The notes: a model not told the origin generated them from the sequence alone. DNA of 64,000 nucleotides from DSVQ01 sp964484765 (GCA_964484765.1 CAZAGI010000021.1:33465-97464), one strand, 5' to 3'. Positions 51,339-61,649 are shown, numbered from the stretch's first letter. Program-made: numbers and translations.

Positions 51339-53063
51339 ATGGCCAACAAGTCGTTGTTTTCAAGTGCGAAAGCGTCGCTGCCGAAGGCGACAGCGCGGAA
51401 TGATGCCGGTGGAGCAGCGTACCTGCTCACGCCGAAGCACGCGCTCGCGCAGTTTGCGGCGACGGGGTGCTTCAACGGCACGTTCTACGCCGACGCTGAA
51501 GAGCAGCTTGAGACGCTGAAGTCGCTGATCGCGCAGGTCAACGACAACGTCTTCCTGGCGAAACTGGCGATCTACTCGCGCGAACGGGCGTACCTGAAGG
51601 ACATGCCCGCGGCACTGGCGGCGACGCTCGCTGCGCGCGACACGGTCCTGTTCCATCAGGTATTCGACCGGACCATCGACAACGGCCGCGTGCTGCGGAC
51701 GTTGTTCCAGATGATCCGCTCGGGCCAGTTCGGCAAGAAGAGTCTGTCGAGTTCGTTGCAGCGCGCGTTCCAGCGGTGGCTGAACACGGCCTCGCCGGAG
51801 AAGTTGCTGTCGGCGTCGATCGGTCATGATCCGTCGCTGCGGGACATCCTGCGGATGGCACGGCCGACGCCGTCGGACAACAGCCGGCGCGCACTCTTCG
51901 GCTGGCTGACGGATAAGGAGCAGCCGAAGTGGGTGCCGGCAACCGAGGGCGATCTGCCGGAACAGGTCCGCTTGCTGGTCGCATTCCGCACGGCGGAAAC
52001 GGCCGAGCAGCAGATTGCACTGTTGGATCGACTGCACGCGCGGTGGGACTTGCTGGCTGATACGGCCAAGGGACCGAAAGTCTGGGCGGCGATCGCACGG
52101 ACGATGGGACCGCAGGCACTGCGGATGAACCTCAACACGTTGCAGCGACATGGTGTGTTCGACGACGCGGCGGCGGTGGCAACGATCGCGCAGCGGCTGG
52201 CGGACGAGCACGAAATCCGTCGCTCGCGGCAGTTCCCGTACCAGTTCTTCGCGGCGTACCTGAACGTCTCGGACGACATGCCGTTCACGATCAAGGCCGC
52301 GCTGCACAAAGCGGCGGAGATCGCGTGCGGCAATGTGCCGGAGATGCCGGGACCGGTCGTGATCGGTCTCGACGTGTCGGGTTCGATGCAGTCGCCGGTC
52401 ACGGGAAACCGTGGTCGGGGCGGCACGACGAAGATGCGATGTGTCGATGTCGCAGCCCTCGTAGCGGCGGCCCTGTTGCGGCGTAACCCGGACAGCGTGG
52501 TGATCCCGTTCGACACGCGGGCATTTGATGTGAAGGTCGACCCGTCGGACTCGATTCTGAGTCTGTCGAAGCGACTGGCCGAGTACGGTGGCGGTGGTAC
52601 CGACTGTGCTCAACCGTTGATCATGGCCAACACGAAGTACGCGCGGCGTAAGCTGGCGGGTGTCGTGCTAGTCAGCGACAACGAGAGCTGGGTCTACCGC
52701 GGCCGGGCGTACGGCTACGGTGCCAACGGCGCAACCGGCGTGATGACCGAATGGCAGCAGTTCGTGCAGAACCAGGTGAAGCTCCAGGGTGGCGACCCGG
52801 CGCGGCCGGTTCGTCATGCCGCGGGATCAGCAGTTGATCGGACAATGGGGCAAGAACCCGCCGTGCCGTTCAAACCGCCCGCGGCGGCGGGGCCGAAACT
52901 GATCTGCATCGACCTGCAGCCGAACCAGACGACGCAGGCCCCGGAACGGAACGACATTCTGAACATCGGCGGCTTCAGTGACGCCGTGTTCGAGGTGATC
53001 AGTGCGTTCCTGGACAGCGACGCCAACCGCTTCGTCGCCGAGATCGAAGCGATCACGCTGTAG
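51339..53063 (+). CDS. rsr: Ro60 (TROVE-vWA) RNA-binding protein
   Basis: The 574-residue protein starts AKSLFSSAKASLPKATARND-like and has the TROVE HEAT-repeat ring (about 1-330: FNGTFYADAEEQLETLKSLI, LRTLFQMIRSGQFGKKSLSS) and a C-terminal von Willebrand A domain with the MIDAS motif DVSGS (around residue 345). Bacterial Ro60 (Rsr) binds Y RNAs and misfolded RNA, and works with PNPase. No strong ribosome site is visible just upstream. It is the protein partner expected for the scaffold RNAs to its left. Confidence 0.92.
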   Translation: MANKSLFSSAKASLPKATARNDAGGAAYLLTPKHALAQFAATGCFNGTFYADAEEQLETLKSLIAQVNDNVFLAKLAIYSRERAYLKDMPAALAATLAARDTVLFHQVFDRTIDNGRVLRTLFQMIRSGQFGKKSLSSSLQRAFQRWLNTASPEKLLSASIGHDPSLRDILRMARPTPSDNSRRALFGWLTDKEQPKWVPATEGDLPEQVRLLVAFRTAETAEQQIALLDRLHARWDLLADTAKGPKVWAAIARTMGPQALRMNLNTLQRHGVFDDAAAVATIAQRLADEHEIRRSRQFPYQFFAAYLNVSDDMPFTIKAALHKAAEIACGNVPEMPGPVVIGLDVSGSMQSPVTGNRGRGGTTKMRCVDVAALVAAALLRRNPDSVVIPFDTRAFDVKVDPSDSILSLSKRLAEYGGGGTDCAQPLIMANTKYARRKLAGVVLVSDNESWVYRGRAYGYGANGATGVMTEWQQFVQNQVKLQGGDPARPVRHAAGSAVDRTMGQEPAVPFKPPAAAGPKLICIDLQPNQTTQAPERNDILNIGGFSDAVFEVISAFLDSDANRFVAEIEAITL

Positions 53064-53085
53064 CCTCGGATGTTCCCGAAGAACG

Positions 53086-53125
53086 AGCATCCCTGATTCG
53101 AGCGATCGGATCAGGGATGCTTTCG
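53086..53125 (+). terminator. Rho-independent terminator after Ro60
   Basis: GCATCCCTGAT pairs with ATCAGGGATGC over a short loop and is followed by TTTCGTT. Confidence 0.8.
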
Positions 53126-53231
53126 TTGATGGCGGCGGCCTGCCTCGGTGGAATTGACGGTGATCGAAACGCACAATGGTTTGCATCCCTGCCAGCAACC
53201 AGCACCATTTCCCGTCATTTGGAGCACATCC

Positions 53232-54227
53232 ATGCCGCGCGTCGTCATTGGCATCTTGAGTCTCATCGTTGCGATCCACGGCGGCATGACGTTCGCGCAG
53301 GCCCCTCAAACGCCGGATGGCAACTCACAGTACCGCCTCGGGCCGGATTCACTGCCGCAAGAGGGCGTTCCCAAAGGCGAAATCCGCGGCCCGTTCACGC
53401 TGCCGTGCGCGGTTTATCCGGGCACGCAGCACACGTATTGGGTGTATGTGCCAAAGCAGTACGACAAGAACGTTCCGGCGGCGCTGATGGTCTTCCAGGA
53501 CGGCCAGGCCTTCAAAGACGAGAACGGCGACATGCGCGCCCAGAATGTCATGGACAATCTCATTTACCGGCGCGAAATCCCCGTGATGATCGGAGTGTTC
53601 ATCAACCCCGGTCGGACCCCCGAACAGCCCGAACCAACGCCGCGCGAATGGGGCGACCGCAACACCAATCGTCCCACCGAATACAACTCCCTCGACGACA
53701 AGTATGCGAGGGTGATCACCGAAGAACTGCTGCCGGCGCTGGAGAAAGACTACAACATCTCGAAAGACCCCGAGATGCGCGGCATCGGCGGTTCGAGTTC
53801 CGGGGCCATCGCGGCGTTCACGGTGGCGTGGGAACGGCCGAATCAGTTCCGCAAAGTGCTCAGCAACGTCGGCAGTTTCGTCGACCTCCGCGGCGGCCAC
53901 GTCTATCCGGAAAAAGTGCTGGAAAGTGAGAAGAAGCCGATCCGCGTCTATCTCTGTGACGGCCGCAACGACAACCGTGGCTTGCGCAACGGCGTCTATA
54001 ACGAAAAACGCGACTGGTTTTTTCAGAACGTCCGGCTGATGAAGGCCCTCACAGCAAAGGGCTACGACGTCAATTACTCCTGGGGCATGAACCTGCACGG
54101 CCAAAAATTCGGCGGTGCGATCCTGCCCGAAATGATGCGCTGGCTCTGGCGCGACGGTCCTGTTTCGACCGACCCTAACGATCTGGTCGAGCGGACGTTT
54201 CGTCTGCCGGCGTCCCGGGATGAATAG
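53232..54227 (+). CDS. Secreted esterase-family alpha/beta hydrolase
   Basis: The start at 53232 gives a signal peptide (IGILSLIVAIHGGMTFAQA). The domain has FTLPCAVYPGTQHTYWVYVP and the nucleophile elbow GIGGSSSGAIAAF, as in the esterase D/enterochelin-esterase and carbohydrate esterase 1 families. It probably removes ester groups from a polysaccharide or siderophore. Confidence 0.88.
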   Translation: MPRVVIGILSLIVAIHGGMTFAQAPQTPDGNSQYRLGPDSLPQEGVPKGEIRGPFTLPCAVYPGTQHTYWVYVPKQYDKNVPAALMVFQDGQAFKDENGDMRAQNVMDNLIYRREIPVMIGVFINPGRTPEQPEPTPREWGDRNTNRPTEYNSLDDKYARVITEELLPALEKDYNISKDPEMRGIGGSSSGAIAAFTVAWERPNQFRKVLSNVGSFVDLRGGHVYPEKVLESEKKPIRVYLCDGRNDNRGLRNGVYNEKRDWFFQNVRLMKALTAKGYDVNYSWGMNLHGQKFGGAILPEMMRWLWRDGPVSTDPNDLVERTFRLPASRDE

Positions 54228-54262
54228 CGACGCGTCACTGTCGACAGTGCCGATCGCACGAA

Positions 54263-55048
54263 TCAACGCGTCAGAGGCTGCCTCGCACTCACGCGGCGGC
54301 GACAACGACCGAGCAGCAGGCCCATGATTCCCATCCCGCACAACGATGCCGAAGCCGGCTCGGGAACGGCATAACGGCCCTCGATCGGCAAGACGCGGTA
54401 GACGGCCATCTGGCCGATTTGGATATCCGAGAACGTCTGGCCCGGATAACCATTTCCCAGCAGATTCGAGTTGAGCTCCGATTGGGGACTTCCCGGCGAT
54501 CCGTAGGAATATTGAGCAAGGAATCCACTGGACAGGCTGCTGTCGATGCAGAGGTCGTTGCCGAGCCCGAAAACGGGGCCATAGTTACCTCCATTGTACG
54601 TCTGGACCAATCCGTATTCGCTCCAGTAGTGGTCTGTGGTGAGACGCTGCCGCTGCAGGATCCGGTCGGAAAGATTAAAGAGAAACGCGGTCCGGTCGAT
54701 GTCTTCGGGTGTACGGTGAAAAATGCCCTCTGCGTTCCAGGAACGGGGGTTGAAGCCCCCGATCACCTTCGGAATGGGATAAGGATCGAAGCTGTCGCTG
54801 AAGTTGGACAGCACCTCAATCAGCGTGATCGTCGGACCCCTTCCGTCGACCGCGACGTGGAAATCGCCGCTGGTTTTCCCATCCCCAGTCGCTTTCACAA
54901 ACAGCGGCGTCACTACAATCCGCAAACTCGAACCCAACCAACTCTCCAACTGGATTTGGAATTCCAGCGTGAGCATTGATGCGTGGGCCGGATTGACCAG
55001 GGCGAACACTAAGGCTGCCGACGCCAATGTCAATCTGGTGAAACGCAT
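54263..55048 (-). CDS. PEP-CTERM exosortase-target protein
   Basis: From 55048 the 261-residue protein has a signal peptide (LASAALVFALVNPAHA) and ends VPEPASASLCGMGIMGLLLGRCRRR: VPEP, a helix and a basic tail, the PEP-CTERM sorting signal. The body is unknown. Exosortase should process it at the cell surface. Confidence 0.88.
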   Translation of the reverse strand: MRFTRLTLASAALVFALVNPAHASMLTLEFQIQLESWLGSSLRIVVTPLFVKATGDGKTSGDFHVAVDGRGPTITLIEVLSNFSDSFDPYPIPKVIGGFNPRSWNAEGIFHRTPEDIDRTAFLFNLSDRILQRQRLTTDHYWSEYGLVQTYNGGNYGPVFGLGNDLCIDSSLSSGFLAQYSYGSPGSPQSELNSNLLGNGYPGQTFSDIQIGQMAVYRVLPIEGRYAVPEPASASLCGMGIMGLLLGRCRRRVSARQPLTR

Positions 55049-55468
55049 GTTAGGCCCGGTAACGCGGGGAACCGCCATCGGTCACCGTCCCGCGTCGAAA
55101 AGTAACGGCTTTGTTCAGAATTTTGAACACCGTTCAATTCTATAAACACCGATGCGTTGTCGCAATCGGCGAAACACCTCGCATTTGGAGCAAGTTGCCA
55201 ATCTCATTGATTCTGGCGAAACCGGCTGACTGGCACTCGCCGCTCAGGCTGCCAGAATCTCGCCGTGAAGAGGAAAGTGTCGCACATCGGTTTCGAACTT
55301 TGACGTCTTTTCCTAAAAGCTCGAAATTGACACTTGCGTCCGCATTTCATCAAGTTTAGTCTATGGCAGTTGGTGAACCCAACTTGAGCTGACGGTTCTG
55401 TCAGCAATCCATTGCCAATTTCGAAATTTGAAGTCTCAGAAACCGTGTCACGTGGCCGCACAGTTCTG
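55049..55468. other. Gene-free stretch with divergent promoters
   Basis: No gene is supported here. The stretch is more AT-rich than the coding DNA and should hold promoters for the PEP-CTERM gene and for the small secreted protein gene. Confidence 0.45.
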
Positions 55469-55990
55469 GTGAATTCAATCTGCCGACGAGCCAATCCTGG
55501 CCGGTCTCGGTGGTTTGTGGCATTCTCTCTCGGAATCGTGCTGGGTTGGATCCCTTCCGTTTGTCAGGCTGGAATTTTGACCGACACGGAATGGAATTGC
55601 CCGGATGCTTCGCACTCATCGGTCTGGTGCGCAGCGTCTCCTTGCAATGGTGGTTCCTGCGGTGCTGCTGAATCCGTTCCGCTAGAGGATTTCGGCCGGC
55701 AAGCTCCCGCCGAACCTGGTCCGATCCAGGTGCAGAACGCCGTTCGATTCGACGGGCTGTTTTCCGGCGGTGGAAGTTGCAGTTCGACCGGTGGTGCCGA
55801 TTCTGTTGGTGGCAGTGGCAACGCCTATGCTGCGACCAATTCCAAGGTGCTTGTTCCGGAGCTTTCCTGCTCTGGTCGTCTGATCATGGCGGCCATCACG
55901 CCGCTTCTCGCACCGCCCCCGTGGGAAATGCTCGATCCGCCGAAAGTTCGGTATAGCCTCGCCTATACTGAATTATTTTGCCAGATGTAG
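55469..55990 (+). CDS. Small secreted protein, DPPK-terminal family
   Basis: The GTG at 55469 gives a leader RWFVAFSLGIVLGWIPSVCQA and a Gly/Ser/Cys-rich body (CGAAESVPLEDF, then SVGGSGNAYAAT). The end reads APPPWEMLDPPKVRYS. The protein at 63155 shares the same composition and a LDPPK/LDEILDPPK ending, so this is a paralogous family of unknown function. A PEP-CTERM gene follows after about 100 nt. Confidence 0.6.
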   Translation: MNSICRRANPGRSRWFVAFSLGIVLGWIPSVCQAGILTDTEWNCPDASHSSVWCAASPCNGGSCGAAESVPLEDFGRQAPAEPGPIQVQNAVRFDGLFSGGGSCSSTGGADSVGGSGNAYAATNSKVLVPELSCSGRLIMAAITPLLAPPPWEMLDPPKVRYSLAYTELFCQM

Positions 55991-56092
55991 GCGAGGTCAC
56001 CAGCGGCGAAGCAAACGCGAACAAAACACATTTTTGTTCGGACCTTAAAAACTCATTGACTCAATAAAATCAAACTTCCAAAGAAAGCACAT

Positions 56093-56761
56093 ATGAAATC
56101 CCCGTTTAGAATCTTGATTGCGGCGCTTGCAGTCGTAGCTAGTAGCGCTGCTATGTCCGAAGCCACGATGATTCCCGTCGGCATTCAGCACGATATTCCC
56201 GTGAGCACGCTCGTGGGAGATGGCTGGACCCAGATTTACCGCGATACCTATAATCTGAGCCCCACGATTAGTGACGTTTTCGGCGGCGCTCAGCAATACC
56301 TTCTTGTTGGCGGCATTCGACATGGCTCAGACACCATCACGCTCTTAGCAGCGGCGTTGACGACTGACGTGCTCACACCGACTGCGCCTAATACGCCGCA
56401 CCTCGCCAATGGAACGTGGTGGTACATGAATGGTAACCTGTCCTTTGGTTTTGCGCCGAATTCATCGATCAGCCAGACCTCTGCAGACACGATCGATGCG
56501 CCCGGTTTTGGTTCCGGTCCTACCGGCGGTGATCGACTCAGTTGGCATATGTTCGGCGGAATCTTCAACGGTGGTTGGCGCGTCGGAACGAATGCTGGCT
56601 TGAATAGCTCCACGGATTGGGATCGCATTGTGTTGACCGCGAATGCAGCACCGTCACCTGTGCCTGAACCCACGAGCATCGCGCTGCTGGGAATGGCTGC
56701 AGTGACCGGAGGATTCTTCGGCGTCCGCCGTCATCGCAAAGCGGCTGCGAAGTCGGCCTGA
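56093..56761 (+). CDS. PEP-CTERM protein
   Basis: The 222-residue protein has a signal peptide (RILIAALAVVASSAAMSEA) and the C-terminal signal VPEPTSIALLGMAAVTGGFFGVRRHRK. The middle is a beta-rich extracellular domain of unknown function. A terminator follows. Confidence 0.9.
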   Translation: MKSPFRILIAALAVVASSAAMSEATMIPVGIQHDIPVSTLVGDGWTQIYRDTYNLSPTISDVFGGAQQYLLVGGIRHGSDTITLLAAALTTDVLTPTAPNTPHLANGTWWYMNGNLSFGFAPNSSISQTSADTIDAPGFGSGPTGGDRLSWHMFGGIFNGGWRVGTNAGLNSSTDWDRIVLTANAAPSPVPEPTSIALLGMAAVTGGFFGVRRHRKAAAKSA

Positions 56762-56796
56762 TCGCACTTTTGCGATCTCAGTCCCGTAATCTTGGC

Positions 56797-56840
56797 AGGC
56801 CCTTGGGAGAACGCTGCGTTCTTCCAAGGGCCTTGTCGTT
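56797..56840 (+). terminator. Rho-independent terminator
   Basis: GGCCCTTGG-AGAACGC and GCGTTCT-CCAAGGGCC form a long stem followed by TTGTCGTT. Confidence 0.82.
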
Positions 56841-56857
56841 GATTTGACAAATGACAA

Positions 56858-58237
56858 TCAAGGACGAGCGGCATTTTCGGCTTGCTTCGCACGAACCAAT
56901 TTCAACAATCGGTCAATTTCGCGATCTTCGGGTGAAAGGCTGGCGGCCTGCGTGAGATGCAGGAGTGCTTTCTCGTAATCGCCTTGCTCAGCCCGCGCGA
57001 CTCCGGCCAACTTGGCGGCGAGGGTAAAACTGGGATCGTATCGAAGGCAGTCTTGCGCGGATCTTGCAGCCCCTTCGCGATCTTGCAGCTTGTACAAGAC
57101 ACGGGCCAACTCATAATGGGCTTCTGCGTGGTCTGGCTGTAACTCAATGGAGCGGCGGAAGGCTGTCTCCGCTTCTAAGTAGCGGTCTTGCAGGACGTAG
57201 GCGGCGCCAAGGAAAAAATGGGCGATAGAGAGTTTCGGATCAAGCTGGATGGCGAATTCAAGTTGCTCAATCGCTTCCGCAGGCTGCTCTGTTAGCACCA
57301 ACATTCTTCCTAATCCGGCCCGTGTGGTGGCTGATTTCGGGCGTTTTTCGCTCAATTCGCGCATGTACTGAATTGCCTCGCTCGTCTTCCCTGCATCAAA
57401 TAACTCTTTGGCTCTGCGAACTGCGACCGGCAGGCCCGTTTCGAATTCTTTGACTCGGTCAAGAAAAGGATCTGGCCACGTGCGGTGCATTGGCGAACGC
57501 CGAATTAGTTCTTGCCGGAGATTCTTGGCTTTCTCCACTTCTCCGAGTGCATGATAAGCCGTAGCGAGCATTTCGAAGGTCGGCTGAAACTGATTCTCGG
57601 TTGCGATCGATTTTTCAAGGTGGGCGACACTGCCATGAAGATCACCCCGTGCAGTGAGGACTCGGGCTAAACCCAGATGAGCCCGAGCATTCTCAGCTTC
57701 GGCTTCCAATACGTTCTCAAAGCTTTTCTCCGCCTCATCAACTCGGCCCTGCTCAAGAAACGTTTCGCCCAACTTGACCAGCGGTACCTGGTCTGGGCCC
57801 TGACATTCAGCAGACCTTTGTAAACAATCGATCATGTCGTTGGAACCGAGCTGACCGGCGCAAATCGCCTGTAGATAAGGCCATCGGGGATTGCGACGAT
57901 CGAGTTTTTCTGCTTCGGCGTAGCAGGTCTGCGCCTGAGAATGATAGTCGTGGGCATGCAAAATCATCGCCAGATTTCCCCAGGCCTGTGCGTTACCTGA
58001 CTCTGCAAGCACGAGTTCTCGTGCTCGCTGAATTGCCTTTGCAACATCCGGGTCGGCATGGGTTACTTCCACTTCGGGAGGTACCGCTTTTTTGGCGTGG
58101 CACCAAAGATAGTAACTTGGAGTTGCGACGACGCCGACAACCGAGAAAAGCAGGGCTGCACGAAGGAAATATCGCCGGGGTCGAGCGGCCATCTCCGGAA
58201 CTTGCGCCGCTGCGGAGCTTTGGTCTGGTGAACTCAT
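56858..58237 (-). CDS. TPR-repeat membrane protein
   Basis: The 459-residue protein has one N-terminal membrane helix (YFLRAALLFSVVGVVATPS) and about ten TPR repeats (LAMILHAHDYHSQAQTCYAEA and similar) projecting outward. It is probably a scaffold for extracellular or periplasmic partners. It is divergent from the CRTAC1 gene downstream in the same direction. Confidence 0.85.
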   Translation of the reverse strand: MSSPDQSSAAAQVPEMAARPRRYFLRAALLFSVVGVVATPSYYLWCHAKKAVPPEVEVTHADPDVAKAIQRARELVLAESGNAQAWGNLAMILHAHDYHSQAQTCYAEAEKLDRRNPRWPYLQAICAGQLGSNDMIDCLQRSAECQGPDQVPLVKLGETFLEQGRVDEAEKSFENVLEAEAENARAHLGLARVLTARGDLHGSVAHLEKSIATENQFQPTFEMLATAYHALGEVEKAKNLRQELIRRSPMHRTWPDPFLDRVKEFETGLPVAVRRAKELFDAGKTSEAIQYMRELSEKRPKSATTRAGLGRMLVLTEQPAEAIEQLEFAIQLDPKLSIAHFFLGAAYVLQDRYLEAETAFRRSIELQPDHAEAHYELARVLYKLQDREGAARSAQDCLRYDPSFTLAAKLAGVARAEQGDYEKALLHLTQAASLSPEDREIDRLLKLVRAKQAENAARP

Positions 58238-58328
58238 TCTCCGTAGGCTCCACTTCGATTCACGTTAGATGCACAAACGGATGAGGGGCTCAGAATGAAA
58301 CTGCCCAACACCAGTGAGAATTGGCGTA

Positions 58329-60053
58329 CTATTCCGGAGTCGTGCGGATGACCGTTCCTTCGCCTTTGCGAATGGTAATTATCTGGTTCGCCGCTTGTTC
58401 CGTAAAACGCTCTCGCAGTCCGTCCGGCCACTGGATGCGGATCTCATCCACGCGATCAATCTGCCCTAATCCGAAATGCGCGCGAGGATCATTACTACTA
58501 CCATAACTGTAACAGGGGTTTACCCATCGCGTCCACCGCTGGTCGCCGGCTACCAGGGTGATTTCTGAGCCATAAGCATCACGCTTTAGAGTCGGATCCC
58601 ATGCCCGGATCATTAACCAGTGGCCACGATTCGGAGCGACATTCTTCAATAGCCGTGCGGTACCATCGAGTCGCGTTACCAGCAGGTCGAGTGCACCGTC
58701 GCCATTTATGTCGCCGCTGACAACAGCGCGCCAGGCACCAGGAACACCGCAGAGAGAGCGTTCGTAGTTTGACCGATTATGGAACCGCCCTTGAGCATCA
58801 TTTGCGTAAAGTATGTTTGCTTGCCGATAAGGGGCCCAGAAGTCGCTTGAATCCTTAGCTGGAGGGTCGTTCCCGGCGCGCTTAACCAATCCATTCACGA
58901 GGACGAGATCGACGGCACCGTCGTGATCAAAATCTGCCAAAAGAGTTCCGAATCCGGTGCTGTGTCCCGCTGCGGTGGTTAAACCAGTAAAAGCCGTTTG
59001 ATCTTGAAAATAGCCGCGGGGGAATTGCTTCCAGAGGCGGTGCGACTCTTCGTGCAGATGAGTTACGAAGACATCGAAGAATCCATCGGCATCAACGTCG
59101 CCCAGCGCGACGCCCATATTCGCTTCGGCCTGACCCATCCCGTTGTAGGCGACGCCTCGGAGAACTCCTTCCTCCACAAACGTACCGTCCTTCTGATTCA
59201 TCCAAAGACGATTGGGCGCGCCGTCGTTTGTTACAAAGAGATCGGGCCAGCCATCACCGTCAAAGTCGGCGGAGGCAATTCCCAATCCGGGTCCGGGCAT
59301 TGAGGCAAGCCCGGATTCCACGGTTACATCCCGAAAATGGACCGAAGACGTATTCCCTTCATTGAGCGGGCCCAGATTGTGATACAGCCGAGTTACAGTG
59401 CCGGCAAAAGCAGAGGGGCCACAGAAATCCCGTTGTCCTCCGGAGCCCGAACACGGCCGGTTCGGAACGTATTCGATGTAATTGACCACGATGAGATCGA
59501 GCAGCCCGTCACGATCGTAGTCGACGAATGCGGCGGAGATCGCCCAAAGTGGGTTGTCGAGTCCAGCCTGTTCCGTCCACTCGGAGAATGTCCCGTTTCC
59601 ACGATTCAGAAACAATCGGGTTCGACCGTATTCCGTGATTACGACTTCCGGCCAACCATCGTTATTCACGTCGCCGACAGCCACTCCCTGCCCATAGCCA
59701 CTAGTATCTAGGCCCGATCCGGCGCTGGCATCAACAAATCGCCCGTCGAGTTCCTGACGAAACAATCGGTTCGTCGAACCAGATTCGGGACCCCCATTCT
59801 GGACCAGGTAGATGTCGAGACGCCCGTCGTTGTTGAAATCCAACAGGGCGGCTCCTCCCCCAGTCAATTGCGGCATAAAGTAAGTGCCTGTCGGCCCGCA
59901 ATCGTGAACGAAATTGAGCCCCACTTCGTCAGTGACGTCCGCGAACCAAGCTGACTCCACCTCCGCTTTGACTTGAGGGGCTGATGACTCTTGGCAGCCT
60001 AAGAACAGGAGAGCGGTCGGTATTGAACACACGACCAACCAACGAATGGACAT
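58329..60053 (-). CDS. CRTAC1/ASPIC-UnbV FG-GAP lipoprotein
   Basis: From 60053 the 574-residue protein has a lipobox (ALLFLGC), repeated FG-GAP/VCBS motifs (DFNNDGRLDIYLV, DVNNDGWPEVVI, DFDGDGWPDLFV, which bind Ca2+) and the C-terminal ASPIC-UnbV domain (HFGLGQIDRVDEIRIQWPDG). It is a calcium-dependent extracellular beta-propeller, common in planctomycetes and often encoded with TPR genes. Confidence 0.92.
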   Translation of the reverse strand: MSIRWLVVCSIPTALLFLGCQESSAPQVKAEVESAWFADVTDEVGLNFVHDCGPTGTYFMPQLTGGGAALLDFNNDGRLDIYLVQNGGPESGSTNRLFRQELDGRFVDASAGSGLDTSGYGQGVAVGDVNNDGWPEVVITEYGRTRLFLNRGNGTFSEWTEQAGLDNPLWAISAAFVDYDRDGLLDLIVVNYIEYVPNRPCSGSGGQRDFCGPSAFAGTVTRLYHNLGPLNEGNTSSVHFRDVTVESGLASMPGPGLGIASADFDGDGWPDLFVTNDGAPNRLWMNQKDGTFVEEGVLRGVAYNGMGQAEANMGVALGDVDADGFFDVFVTHLHEESHRLWKQFPRGYFQDQTAFTGLTTAAGHSTGFGTLLADFDHDGAVDLVLVNGLVKRAGNDPPAKDSSDFWAPYRQANILYANDAQGRFHNRSNYERSLCGVPGAWRAVVSGDINGDGALDLLVTRLDGTARLLKNVAPNRGHWLMIRAWDPTLKRDAYGSEITLVAGDQRWTRWVNPCYSYGSSNDPRAHFGLGQIDRVDEIRIQWPDGLRERFTEQAANQIITIRKGEGTVIRTTPE

Positions 60054-60200
60054 CTTGGCCTCGATTTGAGCTCCATGCAGTACAAGTTGCATCCGAGGAC
60101 GGAGAAGTCCGCGCAACGTTACATTCGAGATATTAATCCGATGTGCAATCTCGGCTATAGATCTGCCGCCGAGATCCATAACAACGGAAAAACGATACGG

Positions 60201-61373
60201 TTATCGGCTGAAGTCGCTGGGATTGACGACAATTTGGCCGCGGCGCTGGCCATCCCAGCTCAGCAACCGTGTGTAGACGCCAGTGTTCATATTGGCGGAC
60301 AAACCCTTTGCACTGCCGTCGGCGAAGAGAAAGTTGCACAAACCGGTGTGGTTCGAACTCGGTCGCGGACGGGTCCCTCGAGCCGCGGTTGGATCGAGAT
60401 TGATCTGACCGAAGTACGGCGGCGATGCGAGGTTGACATTGAACGCGGCCGCCAACGCCAAAGACACGCTGGAAGAGGCTCCCCCCACATTTGTGGCGAC
60501 ACTCGGTGATCCACTGACAGCGATCGGAACTCCAAAGCCGATATAGTCGGCGTCGCGGGAAATCCAGTTACCAGATTGCAGGTTTTCTCCGACCAGAAGC
60601 GTCTGTCCAAGCCCGTCACCGCCAGAGATGTCATCCAGCGTAACCGGACTAGTTGCCCACTGATCCCCGTTGCGCCAAAAGACACCGGACGCTCGCGCTG
60701 CCGCATAATCGGCGCTGTTAATGGCGGCCGGCGTTACATAGCCTACCTTGAAAAAGTGGTGAATCTGGTCGGCAAAAGTCAGGATGTAAGGACTGTCGCC
60801 TCCCCAGAGGCTTTGGGAAACGAACCCCATGTTCACAGCGTAGCTGAGGCCGAGAGGAATTTTGTGATTGTTTTGATCGACCGGGCAGGTCAGTACTGGC
60901 ACCCATTGATTGAGAGAACCGTTCTGGTAGCTGGCGATCGATGCAGTACTCGGTGGGAGTGATGCTAGAGTCGCTGTTTCTTCGGTAGAGATATACGTCA
61001 CGGATGAATTCTGAAACTCGCGCGCCAGATCGGAGCGGTCAAGCGCGGATAAGAGTGCAACGGGCCAGCCATAACCTGGGTTGAGGGCAACGTCAGGTGC
61101 CGAAAAACCACCCGAGCTGTCGATGTCAGTGATCGAACTGCTTTCGAGGTCCGGCAGGCGGCTGTTGTTTGCAGTCGCGAAGTTCGTCATCGCGATGCCG
61201 AGCTGATGCAGGTTGTTGAGGCACTGCATGTTGAAAGCGGCTTTGCGGGCCGATTGCACGGCAGGGGCGATCAGCGAAATCAGCACGGCGATGATCGCGA
61301 TCACCACCAATAGCTCGATCAGCGTGAAACCGCGGCGCGGTTTCACGGACAAAAGACCTGGCCCGCGAGTCAT
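60201..61373 (-). CDS. DUF1559 prepilin-like protein
   Basis: The 390-residue protein starts MTRGPGLLSVKPRRGFTLIE, with prepilin cleavage after Gly15, and keeps the family motif HTGLCNFLFADGSAKGL. It has a longer middle than the two copies elsewhere in the window. Confidence 0.92.
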   Translation of the reverse strand: MTRGPGLLSVKPRRGFTLIELLVVIAIIAVLISLIAPAVQSARKAAFNMQCLNNLHQLGIAMTNFATANNSRLPDLESSSITDIDSSGGFSAPDVALNPGYGWPVALLSALDRSDLAREFQNSSVTYISTEETATLASLPPSTASIASYQNGSLNQWVPVLTCPVDQNNHKIPLGLSYAVNMGFVSQSLWGGDSPYILTFADQIHHFFKVGYVTPAAINSADYAAARASGVFWRNGDQWATSPVTLDDISGGDGLGQTLLVGENLQSGNWISRDADYIGFGVPIAVSGSPSVATNVGGASSSVSLALAAAFNVNLASPPYFGQINLDPTAARGTRPRPSSNHTGLCNFLFADGSAKGLSANMNTGVYTRLLSWDGQRRGQIVVNPSDFSR

Positions 61374-61649
61374 GAATCCGTCTCCGTAAAATGTGGCCCG
61401 TCAAAACACGGAAGCCGTGACACCATCAGGAAGGTCAGCAAAATTGCCGATCGTCCGCTTTACTTCAGGGGCAAAAACATCCCGACTTGAATGACGAAAC
61501 CGACTCCGTCGGTCCGATTTCGAATGGACCGTGGAAGTAGGCGACGTGTGTTCAAGCAGATTACGTACTCTACAACCCGTTCTCAACGCGACACCAGAGT
61601 TTTTTCGCGGATTTTCTCCGGGCCAAGCCAGATGTTGGAACGAGTGTCG

